A DNA stretch of 64,000 nucleotides from Paenibacillus sabinae T27 (GCF_000612505.1 NZ_CP004078.1:2344001-2408000); one strand, 5' to 3'. Positions 53,734-63,635 are shown, counted from the first letter of the stretch. A program made the numbers and translations. The notes: generated by a model not told the origin, from the sequence alone.

Positions 53734-54357
53734 TTAGAACGCCATCCGGTACAGCGGCAGCAGCGTCTCGAAGGTTTGTTCGATGATCTTGAGAAGCGCT
53801 GGGCCGTCCCGAAGAACGGGATCGCTGCTTTCTATCCGCAGGCCGCAGGTGACCTCCGCTTTCTTGACCTCCTTGAGACGGCGCGTCAACCGGGCGAACT
53901 GTTCATCGTCCATGTCCGATTGCGGGGTTCCGTGCGGGTCCAGATGGTCCGTAGACCAGAAATAATTTCCCGGCAGCTGATTACGGACTTCAGAAATGCT
54001 GCCGGAGAGCGCATCGGCGAAAATAATCTTGTTCGAACTCTCATAAATGATGGCGAACACGATAAACAGATGGCTGTGAAACATTCCCGTCTGGAAATGG
54101 GGGAGCGCTTTGTAGCCTCTTTTTCCGGGCCCCCAGGCCACCCAGGTATCATTTGGCGGATGCACCGTTCGCCGGGCGTGCTTGGCCACATAAGGGTACA
54201 TTTCTTCCCCGCTTAAGGCGGAAAGAAACGGGGCGACTTCGTCGCCGAGCGCCGTCAGCTTGGGCCGTACCCTGGAGATGAGAGCCTCCATCCGCGGTTC
54301 CAGGCCGCCTATGGCAAATACTTCGAAATCTTCTGCTGTAAATCCGTTAAACGTCAA
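53734..54357 (-). CDS. yktB: DUF1054 / UPF0637 protein, YktB-like (207 aa)
   Basis: TTG start with GAGGTGACAGG upstream. FTAEDFEVFAIGGLEPRMEA, VHPPNDTWVAWGPGKRGYK and PHFQTGMFHSHLFIVF are the familiar blocks of YktB-type proteins of Bacillales. Structures of this family show an alpha/beta fold; the function is unknown. Monocistronic. Confidence 0.85.
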   Translation of the reverse strand: MTFNGFTAEDFEVFAIGGLEPRMEALISRVRPKLTALGDEVAPFLSALSGEEMYPYVAKHARRTVHPPNDTWVAWGPGKRGYKALPHFQTGMFHSHLFIVFAIIYESSNKIIFADALSGSISEVRNQLPGNYFWSTDHLDPHGTPQSDMDDEQFARLTRRLKEVKKAEVTCGLRIESSDPVLRDGPALLKIIEQTFETLLPLYRMAF

Positions 54358-54641
54358 ATCCTGTCACCTCTAAGCTCTATGCGAATGTTCCGATTTCGCT
54401 ATAATGCGCGCTATTTATCCGCGGCAAAAGCGTTTGGAATGTTGTGGGAGCGGGTAAAAATAGTCAATAAACCAAGTTCCCGCTACATAAACTGAAGTAT
54501 AAAATAAGTGTAGGCTTAACGCAAAGAATCTTTACCCGCGGCCGCTTGTGTTTACCGGCGGCAGTCACGGCTTCCGTAAACACACAAGACGCAAATGACA
54601 AGGTCGGTTTTGCTATCCCAAGGCATAGAGGAGGGAGTGCC

Positions 54642-55238
54642 GTGAATAAGAACGACGAGGTGGAGTACTGCAATTTGGAGCTCCGGTTTGACCGTATGCA
54701 TATTCAGAATCTGATCAAGGATTTGATCCAGGAAGGCTATTCCTTATACTGGAGCGAGAGCGATAATCTTTTTGTCATATCGGTCCGTACCGGGCGCAAG
54801 CTTATCAAGCTCCGTTTTCAGCGGATCAGGGACGGTTACAAGCTGGTGGGCGATTACATGATTCGCGATGCCCGACTGGCGGAATGGATGGAGAAGCTGA
54901 TTGGCGATATGCGCGGGCATGCCATCGTCAAGCGGTTCCGCGATCGTCAAATCATCATCGAGAACATCCTGTTCGGCGAGGTCATCCGCCTGGTGGAGAT
55001 ATCCGGCTATCAGCAGAGGGTGCTCTATCAGAAAGGCCCTATGCTGTCCGATCAGGAACTTACGAAAATGTTCTACTCAACACTGGGCGAAGAGCGAATC
55101 CGCGAGCGCAGAATCGAAGTCGACGAGGAGCTGGACCGGCTAAGCGCCGCTTTGGCCCGCAAGGACGAGCAGCAGGCAAAGCTTTCCAAGGAAAAACTCA
55201 CATTTTTGATGAAGGAATTAACGAAATTGGAATGGTAG
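54642..55238 (+). CDS. Hypothetical protein (198 aa)
   Basis: GTG start with GAGGAGGGAG upstream. Mostly charged: an N-terminal alpha/beta part (LIQEGYSLYWSESDNLFVIS, GRKLIKLRFQRIRDGYKLVG) is followed by a C-terminal coiled coil (LDRLSAALARKDEQQAKLSK). No signal peptide. Not recognised, but it looks like a conserved bacillar protein. Placed between yktB and the 6-phosphogluconate dehydrogenase gene without overlap. Confidence 0.6.
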   Translation: MNKNDEVEYCNLELRFDRMHIQNLIKDLIQEGYSLYWSESDNLFVISVRTGRKLIKLRFQRIRDGYKLVGDYMIRDARLAEWMEKLIGDMRGHAIVKRFRDRQIIIENILFGEVIRLVEISGYQQRVLYQKGPMLSDQELTKMFYSTLGEERIRERRIEVDEELDRLSAALARKDEQQAKLSKEKLTFLMKELTKLEW

Positions 55239-55450
55239 ATACAGTTCTTATCAAGCATGATTCGGGCACCTCTGGCAAAGGGGTGTCTTCGATTTGCGAG
55301 GCAATTTCCCTTAGGGGTTCACTTCTGGTGAAAAAAACGTTAGAATGGTTACGTTGCGAGTCAAATTTCATCAAAGATGCATTTTGTCAATGAAATTGAT
55401 CTCTTGATGCTTCACACAAAATTAAAAGTGTAAAAAGGGTGGAGGACCAG

Positions 55451-56874
55451 ATGGCAAAACAACAAATCGGCGTCATAGGCCTGGCTGTAATGGGCAAAAA
55501 TTTGGCTCTTAACATCGAGAGCAGAGGCTTTACCGTATCGGTATACAATCGTTCCCCCGAGAAGACGCATGATCTTCTCAAAGAAGCAGAAGGCAAGAAT
55601 TTGACAGGCACTTTCTCCGTTGAAGAATTTGTGCAATCGCTGGAAACTCCGCGCAAAATCCTGATTATGGTTCAGGCGGGCAAAGCGACGGATGCAACGA
55701 TCGAGCAACTGATTCCGCATCTGGATCAAGGCGATATCATCATCGACGGCGGCAACGCCTACTTCCCGGATACGGTTCGCCGTAACAAGGAACTCGAAGA
55801 GAAGGGCTTCCGCTTTATCGGCACCGGCGTATCCGGCGGCGAAGAAGGCGCGCTCAAAGGACCTTCCATTATGCCTGGCGGTCAGGAAAGCGCATATCAA
55901 TTGGTAGAACCGATCCTCACAGCAATCTCGGCCAAAGTGGACGGAGAACCTTGCTGTACATATATCGGACCGGACGGAGCCGGCCATTACGTCAAAATGG
56001 TGCATAACGGCATTGAGTACGGCGATATGCAGCTTATCTGCGAAGCTTATCAGCTGCTCAAGGACGTAGTGGGACTGGATGAAAAAGAACTGCATGCCAC
56101 CTTCGCCGAGTGGAACAAAGGCGAGCTCGACAGCTACCTGATCGAGATCACGAAGGACATCTTCGCACAGTATGATCCGGAGACCGGCAAACCGATGGTC
56201 GACGTCATTCTTGACGCGGCGGGCCAAAAAGGCACCGGCAAATGGACAAGCCAAAGCTCGCTGGATCTCGGCGTGCCGCTGTCCATGATCACCGAATCCG
56301 TCTTCTCCCGCTTCCTGTCCGCGATGAAGGAAGAGCGCGTGGAAGCCAGCAAGGTGCTGAGCGGTCCAGCAGGGGAGCCGTTCAGCGGCGACAAGGCTGA
56401 ATTCATCGAGAATGTCCGCAGAGCGCTGTTCGCGAGCAAGATCGTGTCGTACGCTCAAGGCTTCGCGCAGCTGCGCGTCGCTTCCGATGAATACGGCTGG
56501 AACCTGAAATACGGCAATCTCGCCAAAATCTGGCGCGGCGGCTGCATATCCGTTCCCGCTTCCTGCAAAACATTACGGACGCCTACGAGAACAATCCGGA
56601 GCTCAAAAACCTGCTGCTGGATCCGTTCTTCAAGGACGTCATGACTTCTTACCAGGATGCATGGCGCAAAGTGGTTGCCGAAGCCGTTACACGCGGCATT
56701 CCGGTTCCTGGTTTTGCGAGCGCCCTGGCATACTACGACAGCTACCGCACGGAGCGTCTGCCGGCGAACCTGCTTCAGGCGCAGCGCGACTACTTCGGCG
56801 CGCATACCTTCAAGCGCGTGGACAAGGAAGGCATCTTCCACCACGATTGGATCGCCGAAGCGCAATCCGAATAA
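55451..56874 (+). pseudogene. gndA: 6-phosphogluconate dehydrogenase with a frameshift
   Basis: Frames +2 and +1 together give a full enzyme of about 474 residues: NAD(P) fold [16 protein letters not shown], substrate block [20 protein letters not shown], and [18 protein letters not shown]. Translation in the first frame runs to WRGGCIS, shifts at 56546-56547 where one base is missing, and stops at 56644 (397 residues). Restoring the base gives [18 protein letters not shown] and the usual C-terminus to 56874. This is either a real mutation in the oxidative pentose phosphate pathway or a sequencing error. Confidence 0.85.
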
Positions 56875-56896
56875 AGTCGAGTATACTACGCCTCAC

Positions 56897-56941
56897 AGCC
56901 CGGAAAGAGTCCGCCTTCTGGCGGTTCTTCCGGGCTTTTTT
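56897..56941 (+). terminator. Rho-independent terminator
   Basis: AGCCCGGAA pairs with TTCCGGGCT, with an inner CCGCC/GGCGG stem, followed by TTTTT. Confidence 0.85.
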
Positions 56942-56974
56942 ATGAGGTCATGGGATAATCGGATGGACGAAGCA

Positions 56975-57004
56975 TTGTGCTGAGTTTTCACCCTGTGTTA
57001 TGAT
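56975..57004 (+). promoter_or_regulatory. Sigma-A-like promoter for aroK
   Basis: TTGTGC (56975-56980) and TATGAT (56999-57004) with an 18-bp spacer, 46 bp ahead of the start codon. Confidence 0.55.
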
Positions 57005-57050
57005 ATGTCTAAAATTACGATAAAGTCTCAAACTAGGGGTGGTGATCGTT

Positions 57051-57614
57051 ATGTCGGCAGACGACATGAAGCGGCAGAGCAGGCCAACGGACGCCAAAAA
57101 TCTGATTCTGATCGGAATGATGGGAACGGGGAAGTCGACGGTAGGCGCCATTCTTGCCGAGGAACTGGGATTTGAACTGGTCGACCTGGATCAGGTGATC
57201 GTTCGTAAGGAAGGGCGAAGCATCGCCGAGATTTTTGAAAAGGATGGAGAAGGCTACTTCCGGACAGTAGAGACGGAAAGCTTGCGGGAAACGCTTCAGA
57301 CCGGAGGACAGGTTATCGCCACGGGCGGAGGTGCAGTATTGGCCGAGGCGAACAGACAGCTGATGCTGGAGAACGGAGTCGTCGCAGCGCTCAGAGCAAC
57401 GGCGGAGGAGATCATCTCACGTGTAAACGGCGACAGCAACCGGCCGCTGCTTGCCGGCAATGCGGAAGAGCGCGTCAGACGCATTCTGGAAGAACGTAAG
57501 GACGCCTACAGCTTCGCGCACTGCACAGTGGATACAAGCAGCCTTACAGCGGCACAAGTGTGTCAGGATATTTTAATGCACTACCGCGTTTTAGCTTTTA
57601 AGCATGTTGGTTAA
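57051..57614 (+). CDS. aroK: Shikimate kinase
   Basis: 187 residues; ATG at 57051 after GGGGTGGTGA. Walker A GMMGTGKSTVG, the shikimate-binding DLDQVI and FRTVETE, and the GGGAV motif are all present, as is the lid region NRPLLAGNAEERVR. Phosphorylates shikimate in aromatic amino acid synthesis. EPSP synthase, the next enzyme, is encoded 430 bp downstream, with a convergent rhodanese gene between. Its last 4 bases overlap the rhodanese stop. Confidence 0.95.
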   Translation: MSADDMKRQSRPTDAKNLILIGMMGTGKSTVGAILAEELGFELVDLDQVIVRKEGRSIAEIFEKDGEGYFRTVETESLRETLQTGGQVIATGGGAVLAEANRQLMLENGVVAALRATAEEIISRVNGDSNRPLLAGNAEERVRRILEERKDAYSFAHCTVDTSSLTAAQVCQDILMHYRVLAFKHVG

Positions 57615-57922
57615 TGCTCCAGCAGCTCGTACCAGCCGATCATGCCGCCGCTGAAGTTCGCTACGCGGTCATAACCCTGGGAGCTCAAATATTCGCATAC
57701 CCGCTGGCTTCTGGAGCCGGAACGGCATATGAAAACAACCTCCGCATCCTCGGGGATATCGGACATGCGGTACGGAATGTCGCCCATCGGAATATGCTGA
57801 GCGCCCGAAATCATTCCAAGGGCTACTTCATCGGCTTCTCTGACATCAATCAGGACCAATTCTTCGCCGGATTCCAGGCGCTGATGCAATTCCTCGGCGG
57901 TAATTTGGGGAATACCATTCAT
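57611..57922 (-). CDS. Rhodanese-like sulfurtransferase (103 aa)
   Basis: ATG with AAGAGGTCA upstream. A single rhodanese domain with VLIDVREADEVALGMISGAQ and the active cysteine loop CRSGSRS, ending in GGMIGW. Members move sulfur between donors and acceptors. Soluble. It converges with aroK and overlaps its stop by 4 nt. Confidence 0.9.
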   Translation of the reverse strand: MNGIPQITAEELHQRLESGEELVLIDVREADEVALGMISGAQHIPMGDIPYRMSDIPEDAEVVFICRSGSRSQRVCEYLSSQGYDRVANFSGGMIGWYELLEH

Positions 57923-58048
57923 GGATATGACCTCTTTCCTTGACGAGAATGGTTTAATGATATCATAAGGACGGATTACTCTGTCAAATGATGACTGTGA
58001 CCGTATCCACCAATCAATATATTCAATATATAAGGAGAGCTAAGAAAC

Positions 58049-59341
58049 ATGGACGTTATTGTAAGGCCTACGCCGGTACTAAACGGGGAAATCGGAGCAC
58101 TTTCCTCCAAAAATTATACAACGCGCTATCTGCTGGTCGCCGCGCTGTCCGAAGGAACCAGCACCATCTATCACCCGGCGCACAGCGAGGACAGCGACGC
58201 GATCCGCCGCTGTATCCGCGATCTGGGAGCCGAGCTTACGGAGGATGACGAGAAGATTGTCATCAAAGGCTTCGGCCGGCGTCCCAAAGACGTTAAGGAG
58301 CTCAATGTCGGCAATGCCGGCGCCGTGCTGCGCTTCCTGATGGCGGTAGCTTCCCTGTGCCCGGAAGTGACCTTTGTGAATACATACCCCGACTCACTGG
58401 GCAAGCGTCCCCATGACGATCTGATCGACGCCCTCGGCCAGCTCGGTGTTGAGGTCGAGCATAACGAAGGCCGCCTTCCGATCACTATCCGGGGCGGCAA
58501 CCCCAAAGGGGGACGCATTACCGTCTCCGGAGCGGTCAGCTCCCAGTATTTGAGCGCGCTGCTGTTTCTGACGCCGCTGCTTGAGGAAGACAGTGAGATT
58601 ATCGTCCTGAACGATCTGAAATCGAAAGTGGTTGTAGGCCAGACGCTGGAGGTGCTGGAGCAGGCCGGTATCGTAGTTCACGCGGCCGACGATTATATGT
58701 CGTTCAAGGTGCCGGGCGGACAGTCTTATGAGGCCAAGTCGTATACCGTACAGGGGGATTACCCCGGCTCGGCAGCCGTACTGGCCGCCGCCGCCGTTAC
58801 AAAGTCCGATGTAAAGATTCATCGCCTCGCCGAGAAGAGCCGGCAGGGGGAAAGAGCAATTATCGACGTGCTGCGTATGATGGAAGTGCCGCTTACCCAC
58901 GAGAACGGAACGGTGCACGTACAGGGGAATGAACGCCTGAAGGCGGTCGAATTCGACGGAGATGCGGCTACGGACGCCGTGCTGGCTATGGTTGCCGCCG
59001 CCGTGTTCGCGGAAGGGACCTCCAGATTTTATAATGTGGAGAATTTACGCTACAAGGAATGCGACCGCATCACCGATTATTTGGCCGAGCTGAGCAAGGC
59101 CGGGGCGAAGGTCGAAGAACGGCGGGACGAGATCATCGTTCACGGCAGACCGGAAGGCGTCGAAGGTGGCGTTACGATCAACGCGCACTTCGATCATCGC
59201 GTCATTATGGCCCTCACAGTCGTCGGACTTCGCGCGGCGAAGCCGCTGCTGATTAAGGATGCGCATCATGTAGCCAAATCGTATCCGCAGTACTTTGACC
59301 ATTTGAAGGCGCTTGGCGCGGATGTGGAGTGGGTAAAATAA
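58049..59341 (+). CDS. aroA: EPSP synthase (3-phosphoshikimate 1-carboxyvinyltransferase), diverged type
   Basis: 430 residues; ATG with AAGGAGAGC upstream. Overall pattern of AroA: the N-terminal lysine-arginine pair (SSKNYTTR, Lys21 and Arg26), GNAGAVLRFL (residues 88-97), SSQYLSALL, GDYPGSAAVLAAAAV, FDGDAATDAVLAM and ENLRYKECDRI. Condenses phosphoenolpyruvate with shikimate-3-phosphate. Two positions that control glyphosate binding differ from E. coli: Thr97 is Ala92 and Pro101 is Phe96 here. The catalytic residues appear intact. Confidence 0.9.
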   Translation: MDVIVRPTPVLNGEIGALSSKNYTTRYLLVAALSEGTSTIYHPAHSEDSDAIRRCIRDLGAELTEDDEKIVIKGFGRRPKDVKELNVGNAGAVLRFLMAVASLCPEVTFVNTYPDSLGKRPHDDLIDALGQLGVEVEHNEGRLPITIRGGNPKGGRITVSGAVSSQYLSALLFLTPLLEEDSEIIVLNDLKSKVVVGQTLEVLEQAGIVVHAADDYMSFKVPGGQSYEAKSYTVQGDYPGSAAVLAAAAVTKSDVKIHRLAEKSRQGERAIIDVLRMMEVPLTHENGTVHVQGNERLKAVEFDGDAATDAVLAMVAAAVFAEGTSRFYNVENLRYKECDRITDYLAELSKAGAKVEERRDEIIVHGRPEGVEGGVTINAHFDHRVIMALTVVGLRAAKPLLIKDAHHVAKSYPQYFDHLKALGADVEWVK

Positions 59342-59381
59342 AAGCGGCAGAAGGAACTTCTTAACAAAGGGGCTGAAATGT

Positions 59382-59822
59382 ATGGCTTTTGAAAATCCGT
59401 CCAGGGAGCGGATCGGAGACATCCTGGCTTCCGCAGGCAACATCGCCATCGTGGGTCTGTCCGACAAGAGCGACCGGACCTCCTATATGGTTGCTTACGC
59501 CATGCAGAACAAAGGCTACCGTATTATTCCGGTCAATCCGATGGTCGATGGCGAAATCCTTGGGGAGAAGTGCTATCATTCGCTTGCCGAGATTCCTGAA
59601 CCGGTCGACATCGTCAACGTGTTCCGCCGCAGCGAATTCTGTGCTGAGCTTGCCCGGGAGGCCGCAGCGATCGGTGCCAAAGTGCTGTGGCTGCAGCAGG
59701 GCGTTGTCAGCCAGGAAGCGGCCGAAATCGCCGCAGAGGCGGGAATGACGGCCATCATGGACCGCTGCATCAAGGTGGAAGAAGCGATTACGATGCAGGG
59801 GCGGACCCGGAAAACGCAGTAA
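59382..59822 (+). CDS. CoA-binding domain protein, YccU-like (146 aa)
   Basis: ATG preceded by AAAGGGGCTG. A Rossmann-like fold with NIAIVGLSDKSDRTSYMVA, IIPVNPM, PVDIVNVFRRSE and VLWLQQGVVSQEAAE, the blocks of small CoA-binding proteins. Ligand binding is known for the family; its role is not. A terminator follows. Confidence 0.85.
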   Translation: MAFENPSRERIGDILASAGNIAIVGLSDKSDRTSYMVAYAMQNKGYRIIPVNPMVDGEILGEKCYHSLAEIPEPVDIVNVFRRSEFCAELAREAAAIGAKVLWLQQGVVSQEAAEIAAEAGMTAIMDRCIKVEEAITMQGRTRKTQ

Positions 59823-59835
59823 CGTCAGTGAAGAG

Positions 59836-59870
59836 AAAACGTCCTGAGCGAGAGGGAGGGACGTTTTTTT
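59836..59870 (+). terminator. Rho-independent terminator
   Basis: AAAACGTCC pairs with GGACGTTTT, followed by more T. Confidence 0.8.
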
Positions 59871-59911
59871 GTGCCTGCTTTTGCACGTTCAATCGAATGA
59901 TATGGAATTTT

Positions 59912-59921
59912 ATGGTATAAT
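59912..59921 (+). promoter_or_regulatory. Extended -10 promoter of the PTS operon
   Basis: ATGG followed by TATAAT; the TG before the -10 box gives an extended -10. No strong -35 is seen. About 80 bp separate it from the start of the PTS permease, and I see no clear antiterminator-type hairpin there. Confidence 0.5.
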
Positions 59922-60003
59922 ACAAAAATGTGCCGACTTATTCTTTTGACAAAACGGGACACAGGCCGTACCATTCAATGTAGTATGAAAGGAGAGATCC
60001 ATT

Positions 60004-61887
60004 TTGAACTGGCTCGGATCATTGCAGCAGCTGGGCAGAGCCATTATGCTTCCCACCATGGTGCTGCCGGCGGCGGCCATTCTGCTCAGCCTGGGAAGCC
60101 TGCCATGGTCCGCTTGGGGGCTGGCTTCGGTAGCTGAAGTGGCAACCTATGCGGGACAGGGGATTTTTTATTATATGCCTTATCTGTTTGCGGTAGGGGT
60201 CGCCTGGGGGCTGTCCAATCAAGCCGGGCCCGCGGGACTTGCGGCGCTGGCGGGAATGTTCACCTATGACCGGATTGTGATGAAGCTGGGAGACGGCACA
60301 TTGCAGCCCGCGACGCTGATCGGCATTCTGCTCGGAATTGTTGCCGGCATCGCCCATAACCGCTTTAAGAATATCAAGCTTCCCGAGGCGATCCAGTTTT
60401 TTGGGGGATCGCGTTTTGTACTGCTCTTTATGGGCTTGTTCTCCGCTCTGTTCGCGTGGGTGATGCTGGGCGTCTCCCCGATGATACAGCACGGTCTTGA
60501 CGACCTGCTCCGCTTTGTCGACAGGACAGGAGGCTTCGGCTTGTTCCTGTACGGCGTGTTATACAGAGTGCTCACGGCCTTTGGACTTCATCATATATTG
60601 AACAATGTGTTCTGGTTTCAACTGGGAACGTATACAACGCCGGACGGCGCAGCCGTTCAGGGCGATCTGCCGCGGTTTTTTGCCGGCGATCCGACGGCTG
60701 GCAGCTTCATGGCTGGGCTCTTTCCGATCATGATGTTTGCGCTCCCCGCCATTGCGTTCGCAATTATTCAGGAAGCGCGGGAAGATTTGAAGCCGCAAAT
60801 CCGAAAGACGTTCATGCGCGCGGCGCTGGTCTGCTTCCTGACCGGCGTATCCGAGCAGATCGAATTCGCCTTTCTGTTCGCTTCGCCATACCTGTTCGCC
60901 CTCCATGCGGTTATGTCCGGACTGGCCATGGCCCTGACTTATGCGCTGGGCATCCATCACGGCTTTTCCTATTCGGCGGGGGCCATCGACTTTTTCTTGA
61001 ATCTGCATCTGGCCCGGCGCGCCTGGCTGCTGATCCCGATCGGTATCGTCTACGGGATGGTCTATTACCAATTGTTCCGCTGGGCGATCCGCCGCTTTCA
61101 GATTCCGACTCCAGGCCGGGAGGAAGGCTCCGAGCTTGGCGACTGGGCGGGGAATATCCCTTACCAGGCTCCGCTTATCTTGCAGGCACTTGGCGGCAAG
61201 GAGAACATCGTGCAGGTCCAGGCCTGCATTACCCGGCTGAGGCTTACGGTGCATAACGACCGCAAGATCGACATTGGAGCGCTCAAAAGCCTTGGCTCTG
61301 CAGGCATCATCAAGCTTGGCGGGGGCAATGTGCAAGTCGTCTTCGGCACGTACTCCGAGCTGATCCGCGAGGAAATCGACAAGCTCATGCTCCGCGACCT
61401 GCCTCAGGTGCTGTTCAACGCCCCGATGCAGGGTAAAATGCTGCCGATCGAAGAGGTCCCCGATCATATTTTTGCCCAAAAGCTGGTTGGAGACGGCGTC
61501 GCCTTCATTCCGGAAAAGGGAGAGCTCGTCTCTCCGGTATTCGGCAAAGTCATGCATATATATCCCACGATGCACGCGATCGGCATTGCGACGCCGGAAG
61601 GACTCGAGGTGCTCATGCATATCGGCATCAATACCTCCCAGCTGAAAGGTCCGTTTGAATCGGAAATCAAGGAAGGGGACAGCGTCGAACCCGGCCAGCT
61701 GCTGGTGAAATTCGACCTGGAATACCTGAAAGAGCATGCCTCATCGCTTGCCACCCCGATGGTGATTACTAATCCGGAACGCGTCAAATCCTGGAGCTAC
61801 GCTCCGTTTAAAACTGTGAAAAAAGGGCAATCTTCGGTGATGTCCGTCGTATTGCACGAAAGCAATGTTGGAGGGGTAGAATCATGA
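60004..61887 (+). CDS. PTS permease EIICBA, glucose/N-acetylglucosamine family
   Basis: 627 residues; TTG start with AAAGGAGAG upstream. The N-terminal EIIC domain has about 10 membrane helices (GRAIMLPTMVLPAAAILLSL, GLHHILNNVFWFQ). EIIB follows near residue 395-480 with the phosphocysteine in ACITRLRLTV. The C-terminal EIIA has GDGVAFIPEKGELVSPVFGK and the phosphohistidine in LMHIGI. Domain order C-B-A is that of NagE/PtsG types. TTYTTPDG-like and GDLPRFFAGDPTAG loops suggest glucose or GlcNAc. Overlaps the enzyme I gene by 4 nt. Confidence 0.9.
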   Translation: MNWLGSLQQLGRAIMLPTMVLPAAAILLSLGSLPWSAWGLASVAEVATYAGQGIFYYMPYLFAVGVAWGLSNQAGPAGLAALAGMFTYDRIVMKLGDGTLQPATLIGILLGIVAGIAHNRFKNIKLPEAIQFFGGSRFVLLFMGLFSALFAWVMLGVSPMIQHGLDDLLRFVDRTGGFGLFLYGVLYRVLTAFGLHHILNNVFWFQLGTYTTPDGAAVQGDLPRFFAGDPTAGSFMAGLFPIMMFALPAIAFAIIQEAREDLKPQIRKTFMRAALVCFLTGVSEQIEFAFLFASPYLFALHAVMSGLAMALTYALGIHHGFSYSAGAIDFFLNLHLARRAWLLIPIGIVYGMVYYQLFRWAIRRFQIPTPGREEGSELGDWAGNIPYQAPLILQALGGKENIVQVQACITRLRLTVHNDRKIDIGALKSLGSAGIIKLGGGNVQVVFGTYSELIREEIDKLMLRDLPQVLFNAPMQGKMLPIEEVPDHIFAQKLVGDGVAFIPEKGELVSPVFGKVMHIYPTMHAIGIATPEGLEVLMHIGINTSQLKGPFESEIKEGDSVEPGQLLVKFDLEYLKEHASSLATPMVITNPERVKSWSYAPFKTVKKGQSSVMSVVLHESNVGGVES

Positions 61888-63635
61888 TACAAGGTATAGG
61901 CGCCTCAGCGGGTGTTGCCATCGGAAAGGCCTTCGTTCTGCCGAACTGGGAATGGAGCATGCCGGAGACGCAGGTGAATCCGGTCGATCTGGCCAAAGAG
62001 TTTGAGCGTTTATATGAAGGGATACGCACCTCCAAGGATGAGCTCGAATTTATCAAAAAAGAATTCAGGGAAGTCGTCGGCCCCGAGGAATCTAGCATTT
62101 TTGACGCTCATTTGGCGATTCTGGACGATCCGGTATTCATGAGCGAAATCCGCGGAATCATCGAGAGGCAATACAAGGCGGCGGAGGTTGCCGTCAAGGA
62201 GGCCATCGATCATTTTGTGGCCATGTTCGACCTCCTGGATGACGAATACATGAAGGAGAGGGCGGTCGACATCAAGGATGTCGGTAACCGGCTGCTTAAG
62301 CATCTGCTGGGGGCGCCTGAGGTCACGCTGCCTTCAGATACCCAGCCCTACATTCTGGTGGCCAAAGAGCTTTCCCCTTCCCAGCTGGCCCACCTGAATC
62401 CCGCTTACGTGCTTGGTATTGTGACCATGATGGGAGGCATGACGTCGCATTCTTCCATTATGGCCCGTGCGCTTGGCATCCCGCTGGTGGCAGGCCTGGA
62501 GAGCAAGCTCTCCAGCCCGATCCAGACCGGGGAGCTGCTGATTATCGACGGGGACAACGGTAATCTTTATGTAAATCCTGACCAAGCTACAACCGAACAT
62601 TACAGTATTGTTCGCGACAGACAACGGGAGAAACGGCAACAGCTGGAGCTTCTGTCCTCAGTGAAGGCTCAGACCCGGGATGGAGTAAAGCTGCGCCTGG
62701 CCGGCAACATCAGCTCCGTGAAGGAGCTGGATCTGGCGTTGAAGTACGGCGCCGAGGGCGTCGGTCTGTTCCGGACAGAGTTTTTGTATATGGACCGTCA
62801 GAGTTTTCCGACCGAAGAGGAGCAATATGAGGTATATAAACTTGTGGCGGAGAAGGTAGGAGAGCATCCGGTTGTCATCCGAACGCTGGATATCGGGGGA
62901 GACAAGCATCTGGATTATTTTCAGCTTCCTGAGGAGCAGAACCCTTTCCTTGGCTACCGCGCCATCCGCATCAGCCTTGACCGGAAGGACATGTTCCAGA
63001 CGCAGATGACGGCAATCCTGCGGGCGAGCGTTCACGGCAACATTAAAATGATGTTCCCTATGATCTCCTCAATTGAGGAGGTAAGGGAGGCCAAGGCCGT
63101 GCTTAAGGAAGTGAAAAAAGACTTGGACCGGCGCGGCATTCCTTACAACCGCAATTTGCAGATTGGCATCATGATCGAGGTGCCGGCCGCGGTGATGATC
63201 GCCGACTTCCTGGCGGAAGAGGTGGACTTTTTCAGCATCGGTACGAATGATCTGGTGCAGTATGTGCTGGCGGTTGACCGGATGAACGAGCAGATCGCTC
63301 ATTTGTACCATCCGTATCACCCGGCTGTGCTTCGGATGATCCGCATGACTGTGGAAGCGGCCAAAGCAGCGGGTATCGGCATCAGCGTCTGCGGGGAACT
63401 GGCCGGCGATGAGCGTTCGCTTCCCCTGTGGCTGGAGCTTGGCGTAAGTGACCTCAGCATGTCGCCTCAAGCGCTGCTGAAGGTCAAGCACCGGACACTG
63501 AATACAGCGGCCTCCGAGGCCCGAAGAATCGCCAAACTCTGCTTCCGCAGCCGGGCTGCCGAGGAGAGCGAGCGGCAGCTCACGCAGTTCCTCGACAAGG
63601 CGATCATACAGCCTGTCGTTAAGGGCGACGCTTAA
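61884..63635 (+). CDS. ptsI: PTS enzyme I (phosphoenolpyruvate-protein phosphotransferase)
   Basis: 583 residues, starting at an ATG inside the end of the permease gene. The phosphohistidine is in GGMTSHSSIMARALGIP. The PEP-binding domain carries FRTEFLYMDR, IRTLDIGGDK, MIEVPAAVMIADFLAEEVDF and the Cys of ISVCGELAGD. Passes phosphate from PEP to HPr. HPr is not encoded next to it, which is unusual since ptsH commonly precedes ptsI. It might be a second, sugar-dedicated copy. Confidence 0.95.
   Translation: MIQGIGASAGVAIGKAFVLPNWEWSMPETQVNPVDLAKEFERLYEGIRTSKDELEFIKKEFREVVGPEESSIFDAHLAILDDPVFMSEIRGIIERQYKAAEVAVKEAIDHFVAMFDLLDDEYMKERAVDIKDVGNRLLKHLLGAPEVTLPSDTQPYILVAKELSPSQLAHLNPAYVLGIVTMMGGMTSHSSIMARALGIPLVAGLESKLSSPIQTGELLIIDGDNGNLYVNPDQATTEHYSIVRDRQREKRQQLELLSSVKAQTRDGVKLRLAGNISSVKELDLALKYGAEGVGLFRTEFLYMDRQSFPTEEEQYEVYKLVAEKVGEHPVVIRTLDIGGDKHLDYFQLPEEQNPFLGYRAIRISLDRKDMFQTQMTAILRASVHGNIKMMFPMISSIEEVREAKAVLKEVKKDLDRRGIPYNRNLQIGIMIEVPAAVMIADFLAEEVDFFSIGTNDLVQYVLAVDRMNEQIAHLYHPYHPAVLRMIRMTVEAAKAAGIGISVCGELAGDERSLPLWLELGVSDLSMSPQALLKVKHRTLNTAASEARRIAKLCFRSRAAEESERQLTQFLDKAIIQPVVKGDA

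Noticed and set aside
59880..60003. Search for a ribonucleic antiterminator and terminator pair in the PTS leader
   Set aside because: No convincing stem with a T run overlaps a second stem; control by a GlcT-type antiterminator is not supported.
60559..61737. 392-residue minus-strand frame inside the PTS permease
   Set aside because: Antisense shadow of a well-conserved gene; no site or family match.
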